The position numbers and the translations under genes were made by a program. This document shows positions 1-8,870 of a stretch of 64,000 bases of DNA, piece by piece. Below the pieces are notes generated by a model, which was given only the letters and a program-made list of their open reading frames with translations, ran no database searches and had not been told where the DNA came from. Source of the stretch: Rhodococcus sp. IEGM 1379 (GTDB lineage Bacteria > Actinomycetota > Actinomycetes > Mycobacteriales > Mycobacteriaceae); assembly GCF_030056815.1 (NCBI RefSeq), contig NZ_JASHKR010000008.1, positions 97,529 to 161,528 of the forward strand, given 5' to 3'. The first letter of the stretch is position 1; every line of letters starts with the position of its first letter.

Positions 1-98
1 GAGCCGTACGTAGAGCCGTACGTTCCGCCGCCACCGCCGCCGCCTGCGTTGTACATCCCCGGGCTGCCGCCGATCTTGCTGCCCGTGTTGCCGGCCAT
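1..98 (-). CDS. Gly-rich hypothetical protein, N-terminal fragment
   Basis: The minus strand has an ATG at 98, 18 bp downstream of the yibE/F-like stop and behind a GGG-containing purine stretch. The reading frame stays open to the window edge and encodes about 32 residues starting MAGNTGSKIGGSPGMYN, followed by a run of seven glycines and Thr-Tyr-Gly-Ser repeats. Same strand and short spacing suggest co-transcription with the upstream membrane protein. The plus-strand reading is a Pro-rich peptide without a visible start, so minus is preferred. The product is unknown and the gene continues beyond the window. Confidence 0.4.
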   Translation of the reverse strand, partial: MAGNTGSKIGGSPGMYNAGGGGGGGTYGSTYG

Positions 99-116
99 CC
101 CAGGTTTCTGAGCCGT

Positions 117-1382
117 TCAGCGTTTGGAATGCCGGCCACCGGTGGCGGTCGATGACGTCGAAGCTCCCGGTGGGCGGGCCAGTAGGACGGCAATAGCGGT
201 TGTGAGGGGCACCGACAACGCAAGAGCGATCCCGCCGACGGCTGATCGCACGATTTCGATGGCTACGGCGTCGCCGACCAGTACGTCGCCGAGCGGTCGT
301 CCGCTGACGCTGAAGAGCAGAAGGAGCGGTAAGGCGCCGCCGGCATATGCCAGCACCAGGGTGTAAACGGTGCTGGCGATGTGATCGCGACCGACGCGCA
401 TCGAACTGGCGAAGATCTGGCGCCGGGTGGCAATTTTGTCGAGTTCCGCGAGTTCGAACGCCGACGACGCCTGAGTGATCGTGACGTCGTTGAGAACACC
501 GAGTGAACCGATGATGAACCCGGCGAGCAGTAGTCCGGTGATGTCGACGTGCTGAATGTAGGTCTGCACGTTGGTGTTCTGCTCTTCGGAAAGCCCGGTG
601 AGGTGTGTCAGTTGAATTGCCAGATACGACAGCAGCGCGGCGAGGACCATTGCGGCGAGCGTTCCGAGGAGCGCGGAACTTGTCCGTAGTGAGACTCCGT
701 GCGCCAGGTACAGGACGGCATACAAGATGACTGCGCCGGAGACCAGCGCAAGCGGTATCGCAGGTTTACCGTCCAGCAACGCGGGCAGAAGGAACCCGAC
801 CACAACGCCGAAGGCAACCACCAATCCGAGTAGAGCCCGCAATCCGCGCCACCGGGCTACAGCGATGATTACCACTGCGAACGTCGCGACGATCAGCGCC
901 AGCGGCAACCCTCGGGAGTAGTCCTCGAATGAATATTGTGTCGCACCAGTCGGATCGGTCTGACGGACCAGTCGTATGTGCTCGCCGACGCGTAGATCGG
1001 GCTGGCCCGGGCCGGGAATGATCTCCAGGAGAGTCTGAGTCCCGGAATTCGGCCCCGATTCGATATCGACGATGCTGCGCTGACATTGATAACTCGTGTT
1101 GGCTGGAGGTGCGGGCTCGCCGACGAATGGTCTTCCAGCCGAGAGGCTTCCGCAGGCACCGATGTTCTGGTTTGTCACGGTACCGGCTTCTGTCACCACG
1201 GATCCGCCGTCGGCATTCTGAAACGGCAAGGGGATTGCAGTGGTGGACTTGTCAGGCCACAGTGCAATCAAGCCGATTACCACCGCCAGTCCGACGACGG
1301 CGAGAATGCCTATGACAATCCGGGATGCAGCGGCTCCGATGGGAAGTGGGCCGTCGTGATTGTGGCCGTGACCGTGGCTCAT
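117..1382 (-). CDS. YibE/F family membrane protein
   Basis: This 421-residue integral membrane protein starts with a His-rich cytoplasmic tail (MSHGHGHNHDG) and one membrane segment near residues 22-42. A soluble extracytoplasmic domain follows (about 45-155), then six or seven hydrophobic segments to about residue 405. The motif-rich region around GFIIGSLGVLNDVTITQ is typical of the YibE/F family. Its biochemical role is not established; some members are described as permease-like. The His-rich tail could bind metal, which is inference. The next gene on the same strand starts 18 bp after its stop. The family call is firm, the function is not. Confidence 0.85.
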   Translation of the reverse strand: MSHGHGHNHDGPLPIGAAASRIVIGILAVVGLAVVIGLIALWPDKSTTAIPLPFQNADGGSVVTEAGTVTNQNIGACGSLSAGRPFVGEPAPPANTSYQCQRSIVDIESGPNSGTQTLLEIIPGPGQPDLRVGEHIRLVRQTDPTGATQYSFEDYSRGLPLALIVATFAVVIIAVARWRGLRALLGLVVAFGVVVGFLLPALLDGKPAIPLALVSGAVILYAVLYLAHGVSLRTSSALLGTLAAMVLAALLSYLAIQLTHLTGLSEEQNTNVQTYIQHVDITGLLLAGFIIGSLGVLNDVTITQASSAFELAELDKIATRRQIFASSMRVGRDHIASTVYTLVLAYAGGALPLLLLFSVSGRPLGDVLVGDAVAIEIVRSAVGGIALALSVPLTTAIAVLLARPPGASTSSTATGGRHSKR

Positions 1383-1521
1383 CGGAAACTGTGTGTCGGA
1401 CTGTGGATTTGCACCGCTGCCATGCTAGCGGTTGTGTCGGTGAATCGGTCTGTTGAAGCAGTGATGTCGAGCGATGATGCGAAAGCGGATGGTCAGCTTC
1501 GCGAAAGTTTTCGAGCTGGGT

Positions 1522-1589
1522 GGCGGGGAACAGGGGGGGTTGTCCCCGCCACCAACCTGGTATCCACAGGGGGGGGAGGGATACCAGGT
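1522..1589. repeat. Two consecutive inverted repeats in the 452-bp gap
   Basis: The gap 1383-1834 has no convincing gene. It holds two adjacent hairpins: GGCGGGGA (1522-1529) with TCCCCGCC (1543-1550), and ACCTGGTATCC (1555-1565) with GGATACCAGGT (1579-1589, a perfect 11-bp arm). Both loops are G-rich. They lie upstream of the minus-strand YibE/F gene and downstream of the aminotransferase, so they could be operators, a terminator pair or a small RNA. The following 1610-1740 is AT-richer and may carry promoter sequence. Confidence 0.6.
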
Positions 1590-1777
1590 GCTCGCGGCAC
1601 CGAAGTGCTTTAACCAATGTACCCAATTCCAAACTGATGTGGTGCATTGTCCAACTACCAATTTGGCAACGATCGCGCAGACCGATTGGCCCTTTTTGTC
1701 ATCGTAGCAGGTCACTAATTAGTTAAATGCTCAACCGAACCGAGCGGTTTGCGAAATGTGTGACGAAGGTCGCACAA

Positions 1778-1807
1778 ATGCCCCGCAACTTTACGTTTGC
1801 GGGGCAT
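1778..1807 (-). terminator. Rho-independent terminator of the aminotransferase gene
   Basis: A perfect 11-bp inverted repeat, ATGCCCCGCAA (1778-1788) and TTGCGGGGCAT (1797-1807), has an 8-nt loop and lies 27 bp past the minus-strand stop at 1835. Read on the minus strand it is followed by TTTGTG. Confidence 0.75.
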
Positions 1808-1834
1808 CTGTACATCAGGAAATTTGTCCGATTT

Positions 1835-3088
1835 TTACTGCTTGTAGCTGGTGAGGAAGTTGCCGAACCGTTCGATGGCCACCGCGAGGTCTCGAGCCCA
1901 CGGCAAAGTCACAATGCGTAGATGGTCGTGATTGGGCCAATTGAAACCGGTTCCCTGGACCATGAGTATCTTTTCCTGAAGAAGAAGATCCTGAACCAAT
2001 TTCTCGTCGTTGTGAATTTCGTGCACATTCGGATCCAGACGAGGGAACGCGTACAGCGCACCGCGCGGCTTCACACATGAGACGCCCGGAATCATGTTCA
2101 GGCGCTCCCAGGCGACATCGCGCTGTTCGAGTAGGCGCCCTCCCGGGAGAATCAGGTCCTCGATGCTCTGATGGCCGCCCAGCGCGACCTGGATGGCGTG
2201 CTGCCCCGGAACATTCGGGCACAAGCGCGTCGACGCCAGGAGGTCGAGACCCTCGAGGAAGCCTGCCGCGTGGTCCTTGGGGCCGGTGATGGCAACCCAG
2301 CCCGAACGGTAGCCGGCGACGCGGTACGCCTTCGAGAGGCCGTTGAACGTCAGGCACAACAGATCGGGAGCCAGCGTCGCGAGTGAAATGTGCTTCGCGT
2401 CGTCGTAAAGGATCTTGTCGTAAATCTCGTCTGCCAGCAGCAACAGTTGATGTTTGCGTGCCAGATCGACCAATTGCTGGAGAATTTCCATCGAGTACAC
2501 CGCACCCGTGGGGTTATTCGGGTTGATGACCAGCAGCGCCTTGGTTTTGTCGGTGATCTTGGATTCGATATCCGCGATATCGGGATTCCAATCATTGCCC
2601 TCGTCGCACAGGTAATGGACGGGGGTTCCACCGGACAGGCTGGTCATGGCCGTCCACAGCGGGTAGTCGGGAGCTGGGATCAGCACCTCGTCGCCGTTGT
2701 TGAGCAATGCCTGCATGGTCATCGTGATCAACTCGGACACGCCGTTACCGAGGTAAATGTCATCGACATCGAGATCGGGGAATCCCGGTACCAATTCGTA
2801 ACGCGTCACGATCGCGCGCCTGGCCGACAAGATTCCCTTGGACTCCGAATACCCCTGTGCGTAGGGGAGCGCGGCAATCATGTCGCGCATGATCACGTCC
2901 GGGGCATCAAAACCGAACGGTGCAGGGTTGCCGATGTTGAGCTTGAGGATCCGGTGCCCTTCCGCCTCCAACCGGGCGGCATGTGCGTGCACCGGTCCAC
3001 GGATTTCGTACAGGACGTTCTGGAGCTTCGACGACTGCTCCAGCTCGCGCGGCGGCTGACGATGGCGGACGGGTTCTGGTGTGCTCAC
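1835..3088 (-). CDS. PLP-dependent aminotransferase (AspC/AlaA type)
   Basis: This 417-residue fold-type I class I/II aminotransferase transfers an amino group between an amino acid and a 2-oxo acid using pyridoxal phosphate in the cytoplasm. Seen: the INPNNPTGA segment (about 188-196), the LLLADEIYDKI segment (about 216-226) and the PLP-binding Lys253 in NGLSKAYRVAGYRSG. The sequence closely resembles the mycobacterial Rv0337c protein as I remember it. Substrate is probably alanine/pyruvate or aspartate/oxoglutarate, not decidable here. The start is a GTG at 3088. It diverges from the S9 peptidase, with about 70 bp of shared promoter between them. Confidence 0.9.
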   Translation of the reverse strand: MSTPEPVRHRQPPRELEQSSKLQNVLYEIRGPVHAHAARLEAEGHRILKLNIGNPAPFGFDAPDVIMRDMIAALPYAQGYSESKGILSARRAIVTRYELVPGFPDLDVDDIYLGNGVSELITMTMQALLNNGDEVLIPAPDYPLWTAMTSLSGGTPVHYLCDEGNDWNPDIADIESKITDKTKALLVINPNNPTGAVYSMEILQQLVDLARKHQLLLLADEIYDKILYDDAKHISLATLAPDLLCLTFNGLSKAYRVAGYRSGWVAITGPKDHAAGFLEGLDLLASTRLCPNVPGQHAIQVALGGHQSIEDLILPGGRLLEQRDVAWERLNMIPGVSCVKPRGALYAFPRLDPNVHEIHNDEKLVQDLLLQEKILMVQGTGFNWPNHDHLRIVTLPWARDLAVAIERFGNFLTSYKQ

Positions 3089-3159
3089 GTCTTACATGAT
3101 TCCACTTGCGCGCAAGTGCATTGTTCAGGGTGCGGCAGGCGTGTCCTATCCTCGACAAG

Positions 3160-5097
3160 ATGACGCAGACCGACGTGATCGCAGCACCGTACGGATCGTG
3201 GACTTCTCCCATCAGCGCAGCAGATCTCGCCGCTGGTGGTCATCCCGTCGAAGGCGGCCGATACGTGGGTGGCGACGTCTGGTGGTCGGAGTTGCGGCCG
3301 ACAGAGGGCGGACGCGTCGCCGTCCGTCGCATCGCCGTAGACGGCCTGCCCGTCGACGTCCTGCCTGCGCCGTGGAACGCCCGAACGCGGGTTCACGAAT
3401 ACGGCGGCGGTGCGTGGACAGCCACGGATACCGGACAACTCGTGTTCAGTGAATTCTCGGACCAGCGGGTGTACATCCTCGAAGGCGGCACCCCACGGGC
3501 CTTGACGCCGGAGCCCACTGCGCCTGCAGCGTTGCGTTACGCGGACCTGTCGGTCGTCGGCGACGAAGTGTGGGCGGTGCGGGAGTCACATGCGGCTGAC
3601 GGTTCGATAACACGAGATATCTGCGCCATCCCGCTCGACGGTAGCGGCGATATTCGCTCCATCGTCGGAGGCTCGGATTTCCTGGCGTATCCACGACTCT
3701 CTCCGGGCGGATCCAAAATCGCCTGGATTGCTTGGAACCATCCGCAGATGCCCTGGGACGGAACGGAACTGCGAATCGCGGATCTGGTCGACGGAGTTGC
3801 CGGGCCGTCCAGAGTTGTCATCGGTGGCACTGAAGAGTCTGTGCTGCAACCCGAATGGATTACCGAAGACGAACTGTATGTAGCCAGTGACCTCAGTGGC
3901 TGGTGGAATATCTATCGAGTCGGGGCAGCAGTCACCGCGGTCTGTACCGTGGACGCCGATTTCGGGGGACCGTTGTGGCAGTTCGGTGCTCGCTGGTACG
4001 AGGTTCTCGACGACGGGAAACTGTTGACGGTCCGCACCGTCGGCACCGACACCCTTGCCGTACTCGACCCGGAGTCGGGGAAGCTGCGCAACCTCGAGAT
4101 TCCAGGAGTCACGAGCATCAGCATCCAGCAGATTCGTGGGGATCGTCTCCTGCTCAAGTGCGGCGGCGCCAAGGTCGCTGCCGGATTGCGCGAATTCGAT
4201 TCGAGAACAGGCGATCCCAGAATCATTCGGTTGTCCGTCGAATCATTGCCCGACGACGCCTATCTCCCGGAAGCGCAGACGGTTGTCGCGCACGGCCATG
4301 GCCGTGAGGTTCATGCGGTTGCGTATCCGCCGCGGAATCCCCGATACGTCGGTCTCGACGGGGAGCTGCCACCGTACGTCGCATTTGTCCACGGCGGGCC
4401 CACCGCGCACGTGGCGCCGGCACTCAACCTGGTGTATGCGTACTTCACCAGTCGTGGAATCGGTGTGGTGGACGTCAATTACGGCGGATCCACCGGTTAC
4501 GGCCGCGAGTACCGCAATCGCCTTCGTGGGCAGTGGGGCATCGTCGACGTCCAAGATGTGATCACCGCGGTGACCGGACTGGCCGAACAGGGCCTCGCTG
4601 ACCCGAACCGTCTGGCGATCGAAGGTGGATCTGCCGGCGGATGGACGGTTTTGGCGGCCTTGACAACTTCTGAGGTCTTTGCTTGCGGCACTTCCTATTA
4701 CGGAGTCGCCGAGCTCGACGGATTTGTCAAGGAAACCCACGATTTCGAATCGCGGTACATCGACGGGCTAATCGGCCCACTGCCGGAATCTGCAGCACTG
4801 TATGCCGAACGTGCGCCACTGAACAACGTCGGCGGACTGAACTGCCCGGTCTTGTTGCTCCAGGGCCTCGACGATCCCATCGTTCCGCCCTCTCAAGCCG
4901 AACGCTTTCGAGATGCGCTGGTATCGAAGGGTATTCCGCACGCATATCTGGAGTTTGCCGGTGAGTCGCACGGCTTCCGTCAACTGTCCACGATTATCAG
5001 TGCTCGGAATGCGGAGCTGTCCTTCTACGGTCAGGTCATGGGATTCACGCCGCCGGATATTCCGAAGCTGCACCTGTGGACTGCTTCGGGTTCCTGA
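3160..5097 (+). CDS. S9 family prolyl oligopeptidase-like peptidase
   Basis: This 645-residue serine peptidase has an N-terminal beta-propeller (about 1-390) and a C-terminal alpha/beta-hydrolase domain (about 395-645). The propeller restricts access so that only short peptides are cleaved, typically after proline. The catalytic triad is visible: Ser491 in GGSAGG, Asp571 in GLDDPIVPP and His604 in ESHGFR. No signal peptide is seen, so it is probably cytoplasmic. A longer open frame begins at 3106, but the ATG at 3160 (MTQTDVIAAPYG) matches family N-termini. A TATCCT hexamer lies just upstream, so the mRNA may be leaderless. Confidence 0.88.
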   Translation: MTQTDVIAAPYGSWTSPISAADLAAGGHPVEGGRYVGGDVWWSELRPTEGGRVAVRRIAVDGLPVDVLPAPWNARTRVHEYGGGAWTATDTGQLVFSEFSDQRVYILEGGTPRALTPEPTAPAALRYADLSVVGDEVWAVRESHAADGSITRDICAIPLDGSGDIRSIVGGSDFLAYPRLSPGGSKIAWIAWNHPQMPWDGTELRIADLVDGVAGPSRVVIGGTEESVLQPEWITEDELYVASDLSGWWNIYRVGAAVTAVCTVDADFGGPLWQFGARWYEVLDDGKLLTVRTVGTDTLAVLDPESGKLRNLEIPGVTSISIQQIRGDRLLLKCGGAKVAAGLREFDSRTGDPRIIRLSVESLPDDAYLPEAQTVVAHGHGREVHAVAYPPRNPRYVGLDGELPPYVAFVHGGPTAHVAPALNLVYAYFTSRGIGVVDVNYGGSTGYGREYRNRLRGQWGIVDVQDVITAVTGLAEQGLADPNRLAIEGGSAGGWTVLAALTTSEVFACGTSYYGVAELDGFVKETHDFESRYIDGLIGPLPESAALYAERAPLNNVGGLNCPVLLLQGLDDPIVPPSQAERFRDALVSKGIPHAYLEFAGESHGFRQLSTIISARNAELSFYGQVMGFTPPDIPKLHLWTASGS

Positions 5098-5150
5098 ACG
5101 CTGTTGGGCTCAGGCGCGGCGGCGGCCCCGGTTTGATCTGAAACTGGGGG

Positions 5151-5230
5151 AGTGAGCACCGCCTTTGCATAGTGAGCACCGGTTTCAGCAAGCTGGAAAG
5201 GGTGCTCACTAAGCAGAAGGGGTGCTCACT
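5151..5230. repeat. Nested palindromic repeat built from AGTGAGCACC arms
   Basis: Four 10-bp arms are evenly spaced: AGTGAGCACC at 5151-5160 and 5171-5180, then its reverse complement GGTGCTCACT at 5201-5210 and 5221-5230. Inner and outer arms can each pair, with 10-nt spacers on both sides. The same arm forms the hairpin at 58382-58427, so it is a dispersed intergenic element. It sits between convergent genes. Confidence 0.85.
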
Positions 5231-5248
5231 CGCCTGGGCGGGGAAACA

Positions 5249-5280
5249 CGAACGCCCCCGCTCGGGAGCAGGGGCGTTCG
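5249..5280 (-). terminator. Terminator downstream of etfD
   Basis: CGAACGCCCC (5249-5258) pairs with GGGGCGTTCG (5271-5280) around a 12-nt loop, 12 bp beyond the etfD stop. Minus-strand readout is followed by TGTTT. It may also stop plus-strand transcripts from the S9 peptidase gene. Confidence 0.7.
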
Positions 5281-5292
5281 GGTGTGGAGCGG

Positions 5293-8200
5293 TTACTTCT
5301 TGCGGCCGGGAGCCTTTGCGCCCGACTTGAATCCAAGTCCACCGGGCTTGGCGGCCGGGGGAGCCGGAGTCTCGGCAGCAGCAGCCTTAGGTGCTTCAGT
5401 TGCCGGAGCATCGACTGCTGGTGCTTCTACTGCCGGTGTTTCTACTGCCGGTGTTTCCGCGACGGGTGCAGCCGGAGCCGGAGTGGCGGGTGCTGCCTTA
5501 CGCGCACCCGGAGCCTTTGCCCCCGACTTGAATCCGAGACCGCCGGCCTTGGCAACCGGAGCTGCCTTGGGTGCCTCGGCAACAGGTGCCTCAGCAGCGG
5601 GTGCTTGGACGACAGGAGTAGTGGCGGGTGCGTCGGCGGGTGCAGCGGCGGCCGGAGCAGCAGCCTTCGCGCCGGGAGCCTTGGCGCCGCCCTTCATCTG
5701 CAGACCCTTGCCGCCGGGAGCCTTGGCGCCGGACGCGAGGCCCAGACCCTTCGGCTTGGCAGCGGGGGCCGCAGCAGTTTCCGGAGCATCCTGCACCGCC
5801 GGAGCAGCCTCTACCTCCGGTGCCGGTGCAGCGGCAGCCGGAGCAGCCTTTGCGCCCGGAGCCTTGGCAGCGCCCTTCATCTGCAGACCCTTACCGCCCG
5901 GAGCCTTTGCTCCGCCGGCCAGGCCGAGGCCCTTGGGCTTTGCGACCGGAGCGGCCGGTGCAGCTTCGGCGGCCGGGGCAGCAGCTTCGGCGGATGCGGC
6001 CGGAGCCGCTGCCTTCTTGGCGCCCGGAGCCTTTGCTCCGCCTGCCATTCCGAGTCCTTTGCCGGGAGCCTTCGCGCCCGGAGCCTTGGCCAGACCTTTC
6101 ATTGCGAGACCCTTGCCCGCAGCTGGTGCCGCAGCTGCAGCCGGAGCGACGGTCTCTTCGACTACCGGTGCGGCTTCCTCCACGACAGGCGCCGGCGCAG
6201 CAGCAACCGGTGCCTTCTCCCGCGGGATCACCTTGATGTTCTCGGTGAGCTGTGCGGATTCGAGTCGGGTGACGGAATTGAGCATCAACTGAGCGACGTC
6301 CACAACCTCGACGCCTTCACCCTTGCCCTCTTCCTGACGAGCGGTGACGCCGTCAGTAAGCATGACACGGCAGAAAGGGCAACCCGTGGCGATCTTCTTG
6401 GGGTTGGTCGAGAGTGCCTCGTCGACGCGGTCGACGTTGATGCGCTTGCCGATGTTCTCTTCCATCCACATGCGGGCGCCACCGGCACCACAGCACATGG
6501 AACGTTCGCCGTGACGCGGCATCTCGATCAGCTTGGCGCCGGATGCTTCCATGAGTTCACGGGGAGCGTCGTACACCTTGTTGTGGCGGCCGAGGAAGCA
6601 CGGGTCGTGGTACGTGATGTCTTCGCTCACGGACGCGACGGGGATCAGCTTCTTCTGGCGAACCAGACGGTTGAGCAGCTGGGTGTGGTGCACGACCTCG
6701 TAGTCGCCGCCCACCTCCGGGTACTCGTTGCCGAGGGCGTTGAAGCAGTGCGCACAGGTCACGACGATCTTGCGCTTCTTCTTCTCCACGCCTTCGAAGA
6801 CCGAGTTCAGCATCTCGATGTTCTGCATCGCGAGCTGCTGGAACAGGAACTCGTTGCCGGCGCGGCGAGCGGAGTCACCGGTGCAGGTTTCGTCGGCACC
6901 GAGCACCATGAACTTGACGCCCGCGGTGGCGAGCAGTTCGGCGACGGCCTTCGTGGTCTTCTTGGCACGGTCCTCGTAGGCGCCGGCGCAACCGACCCAG
7001 AAGAGGTACTCGTAGTCCTCGAAGGTGTCGGCGTCCTGGCCGTAGACCGGGATCTCGAAGTCCATCTCGTTGATCCAGTTGAGACGGTCCTTGGAGTTCT
7101 GGCCCCAGGGGTTGCCCTTGTTCTCGAGGTTCTTGAACAGACCGGCGAGCTCGGACGGGAACTCCGATTCGATCAGAACCTGGTAGCGGCGCATGTCGAT
7201 GATGTGGTCGACGTGCTCGATGTCGACGGGGCACTGCTCGACACACGCGCCACAGTTGGTGCAGCTCCACAATGTCTCGGCGTCGATGACCGGGGCCATC
7301 TCGCCTGAGGTGGTTTCGCCGACGAGCTTGCGCTCGGCTTCACGGCGGGCAGCTTCGGGAATTGCCGCGAGGGCAGCTTCGTTGACGTTGCCTTCGGCGT
7401 CGACCAGGCCTACCTCGTCGCCGCCCATGTCCTTGCGGCCACCGGCGAGCAGGTACGGAGCCTTGGCGTAACCGTGGTCACGCAGCGACATGATGAGGAG
7501 CTTGGGGGAGAGCGGCTTTCCGGTGTTCCAGGCGGGGCACTGGGACTGGCAACGGCCGCACTCGGTGCAGGTCGTGAAGTCCAGCCAGCCCTTCCACGAG
7601 AAGTCCTCGATCTGACCCGTACCGAGGGTGTCGGTGTCGGGATCGACGTTGTCCATGGTCAGGGCAACGCCCTTGCTCATCATCGGCTTTGCTGCGCCGA
7701 GTGCGACGGTTCCGTCGTCCTCACGCTTGAAGTAGATGTTGAAGAACGCGGAGAAGCGGTGCCACGCGACACCCCACGTGATGTTGCGGCCGACGATGGC
7801 GAGCCAGATCATGCCGGTCATCAGCTTGACGAAAGCGAAGACCGAGATCATGACGGGGCTGGCGGGAAGCAGTTTCGCGACCTGCATGGTGAAGAAGTCG
7901 GTCCAAGGGTTGGCGTGGCCGTAGGTGGCGATCTTGCCGGCCTTCACCATGATCATGCCCAGGCCCTCGAGCAGGACGATGCCCTCGATGACGTAGGCGG
8001 CCTTGAAGTTGGAGCCACCGAACCGGGAGAGTCGCACCGGAATTCGGGGATGGTTGAGCTGGCGGATCACGATCAGTGTGGTGATACCGATGACGGTGCC
8101 GAGTCCAAGGATCTCGTCCCACAAGTGCCAGCCCCACGTGTTGCCGAAGATCGGCCAGTGGAATTCCGGGTTGAACGTCTGCCCGTAGGCCTCGAACCAC

Positions 8201-8460
8201 AGCAGGAATCCACCGAGGAATCCGACCATCACGAGCCAGTGAGCCCAGCCGACGGTGCGGAACTTGTTCATGCGGGTGTGCGCGATGAACTCGATGACCA
8301 TCTGCTTGAAGCGCGGGAAGAACGGGTGCCATCGATCGGGTGCCGACTGGCCGATGCGAACGGTATTGAACATCCTCAGTGCGCCTGAGAGGAAGATGTA
8401 CCAACACACCAAGCTCAGCAGTGCACCAATCGTGCCCAACGTTATCGTCAGGGCATTCAT
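5293..8460 (-). CDS. etfD: EtfD-type membrane Fe-S oxidoreductase with long Ala/Pro/Lys tail
   Basis: This 1055-residue protein resembles mycobacterial Rv0338c (EtfD), which is reported to pass electrons from reduced electron-transfer flavoprotein to the respiratory chain during fatty-acid oxidation. Order seen: hydrophobic membrane region (about 1-235); two 4Fe-4S motifs at Cys298/301/304/308 and Cys400/403/406/410; and heterodisulfide-reductase CCG modules with CAHCFNALGN, DPCFLGRHN and MCCGAGGARMW. The last roughly 290 residues are low-complexity Ala/Pro/Lys with repeated KGLGLAGGAKAPG-like units. ATG 8460 is chosen because AAAGG lies 8 bp upstream; an upstream extension to 8676 has no support. 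Cysteines look intact. The tail is unusually long. Confidence 0.88.
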   Translation of the reverse strand: MNALTITLGTIGALLSLVCWYIFLSGALRMFNTVRIGQSAPDRWHPFFPRFKQMVIEFIAHTRMNKFRTVGWAHWLVMVGFLGGFLLWFEAYGQTFNPEFHWPIFGNTWGWHLWDEILGLGTVIGITTLIVIRQLNHPRIPVRLSRFGGSNFKAAYVIEGIVLLEGLGMIMVKAGKIATYGHANPWTDFFTMQVAKLLPASPVMISVFAFVKLMTGMIWLAIVGRNITWGVAWHRFSAFFNIYFKREDDGTVALGAAKPMMSKGVALTMDNVDPDTDTLGTGQIEDFSWKGWLDFTTCTECGRCQSQCPAWNTGKPLSPKLLIMSLRDHGYAKAPYLLAGGRKDMGGDEVGLVDAEGNVNEAALAAIPEAARREAERKLVGETTSGEMAPVIDAETLWSCTNCGACVEQCPVDIEHVDHIIDMRRYQVLIESEFPSELAGLFKNLENKGNPWGQNSKDRLNWINEMDFEIPVYGQDADTFEDYEYLFWVGCAGAYEDRAKKTTKAVAELLATAGVKFMVLGADETCTGDSARRAGNEFLFQQLAMQNIEMLNSVFEGVEKKKRKIVVTCAHCFNALGNEYPEVGGDYEVVHHTQLLNRLVRQKKLIPVASVSEDITYHDPCFLGRHNKVYDAPRELMEASGAKLIEMPRHGERSMCCGAGGARMWMEENIGKRINVDRVDEALSTNPKKIATGCPFCRVMLTDGVTARQEEGKGEGVEVVDVAQLMLNSVTRLESAQLTENIKVIPREKAPVAAAPAPVVEEAAPVVEETVAPAAAAAPAAGKGLAMKGLAKAPGAKAPGKGLGMAGGAKAPGAKKAAAPAASAEAAAPAAEAAPAAPVAKPKGLGLAGGAKAPGGKGLQMKGAAKAPGAKAAPAAAAPAPEVEAAPAVQDAPETAAAPAAKPKGLGLASGAKAPGGKGLQMKGGAKAPGAKAAAPAAAAPADAPATTPVVQAPAAEAPVAEAPKAAPVAKAGGLGFKSGAKAPGARKAAPATPAPAAPVAETPAVETPAVEAPAVDAPATEAPKAAAAETPAPPAAKPGGLGFKSGAKAPGRKK

Positions 8461-8518
8461 GTCGCGGCCTTTCATTTCAGGGCGACGCGTCGGCCACCTG
8501 CGGAACAGCCCACTGATA

Positions 8519-8581
8519 GTAACCTGCCATATGTTACCCGCCAGTAACCATGCGTGCCGAGTATGTATACCGGCGGGTAAC
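8519..8581 (-). promoter_or_regulatory. GTAAC/GTTAC palindrome array upstream of etfD
   Basis: Between 59 and 121 bp upstream of the etfD start are several copies of one motif: GTAAC at 8519-8523, TTACCCGCCAGTAA at 8534-8547 and TACCGGCGGGTAA at 8568-8580. GTTACCCGCC (8533-8542) and GGCGGGTAAC (8572-8581) also form 10-bp inverted arms. The pattern suits a TetR-type dimer operator. The regulator is not identifiable here. Confidence 0.6.
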
Positions 8582-8756
8582 CGCGCTTGGCCTGGCGGGA
8601 TCAAACATCTGCACAACGACGGGCTGGGCCGTCGCGCAGACATATCTACCGTCACGTTAGGTGGTTCAACACTCACCCCTGCTAATCAGGGCGTCCTAAC
8701 CTGACGTATTCGTTGGTCGCGACCCGATTTGGACAGACCGGGCGTCCCTTTCCTGA

Positions 8757-8803
8757 GCGAACGGATCGTTCATCGCCTTGGGTGCGCTGAACGATCCGTT
8801 CGC
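8757..8803. repeat. 16-bp inverted repeat
   Basis: GCGAACGGATCGTTCA (8757-8772) is exactly inverted at 8788-8803 with a 15-nt loop. It lies between the protease terminator and the etfD upstream region and has no T-run. It abuts the tandem repeats at 8803-8870. Function unknown. Confidence 0.8.
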
Positions 8804-8870
8804 ACCGGGTGGTGGGTGGGAAGTGCACCGGGTGTGGGTGGGAAGTGCACCGGGTGGTGGGTGGGAAGTG
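8803..8870. repeat. Three tandem 22-23-bp repeats plus partial fourth
   Basis: Units at 8803-8825, 8826-8847 and 8848-8870 share CACCGGGTG, then TGGGTGGGAAGTG. A partial degenerate copy runs to about 8887. The strand is extremely G-rich (GGGTGG and GTGGG blocks) and could form G-quadruplex-like structure. Short open frames across it encode only repetitive peptides and are not taken as genes. Confidence 0.85.

Noticed and set aside
1086..1726. Several open frames of 68-175 residues in the 1.1-1.7 kb region
   Set aside because: They span the hairpins and the antisense of YibE/F, lack ribosome sites and have no protein-like composition.
5222..8388. Long plus-strand frames opposite etfD
   Set aside because: Low-complexity mirrors of the Ala/Pro/Lys tail and of the Fe-S coding region; the etfD motifs fix the real strand.
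8803..8870. Possible CRISPR array
   Set aside because: The three repeats are directly adjacent with no spacers, and no cas genes are present.
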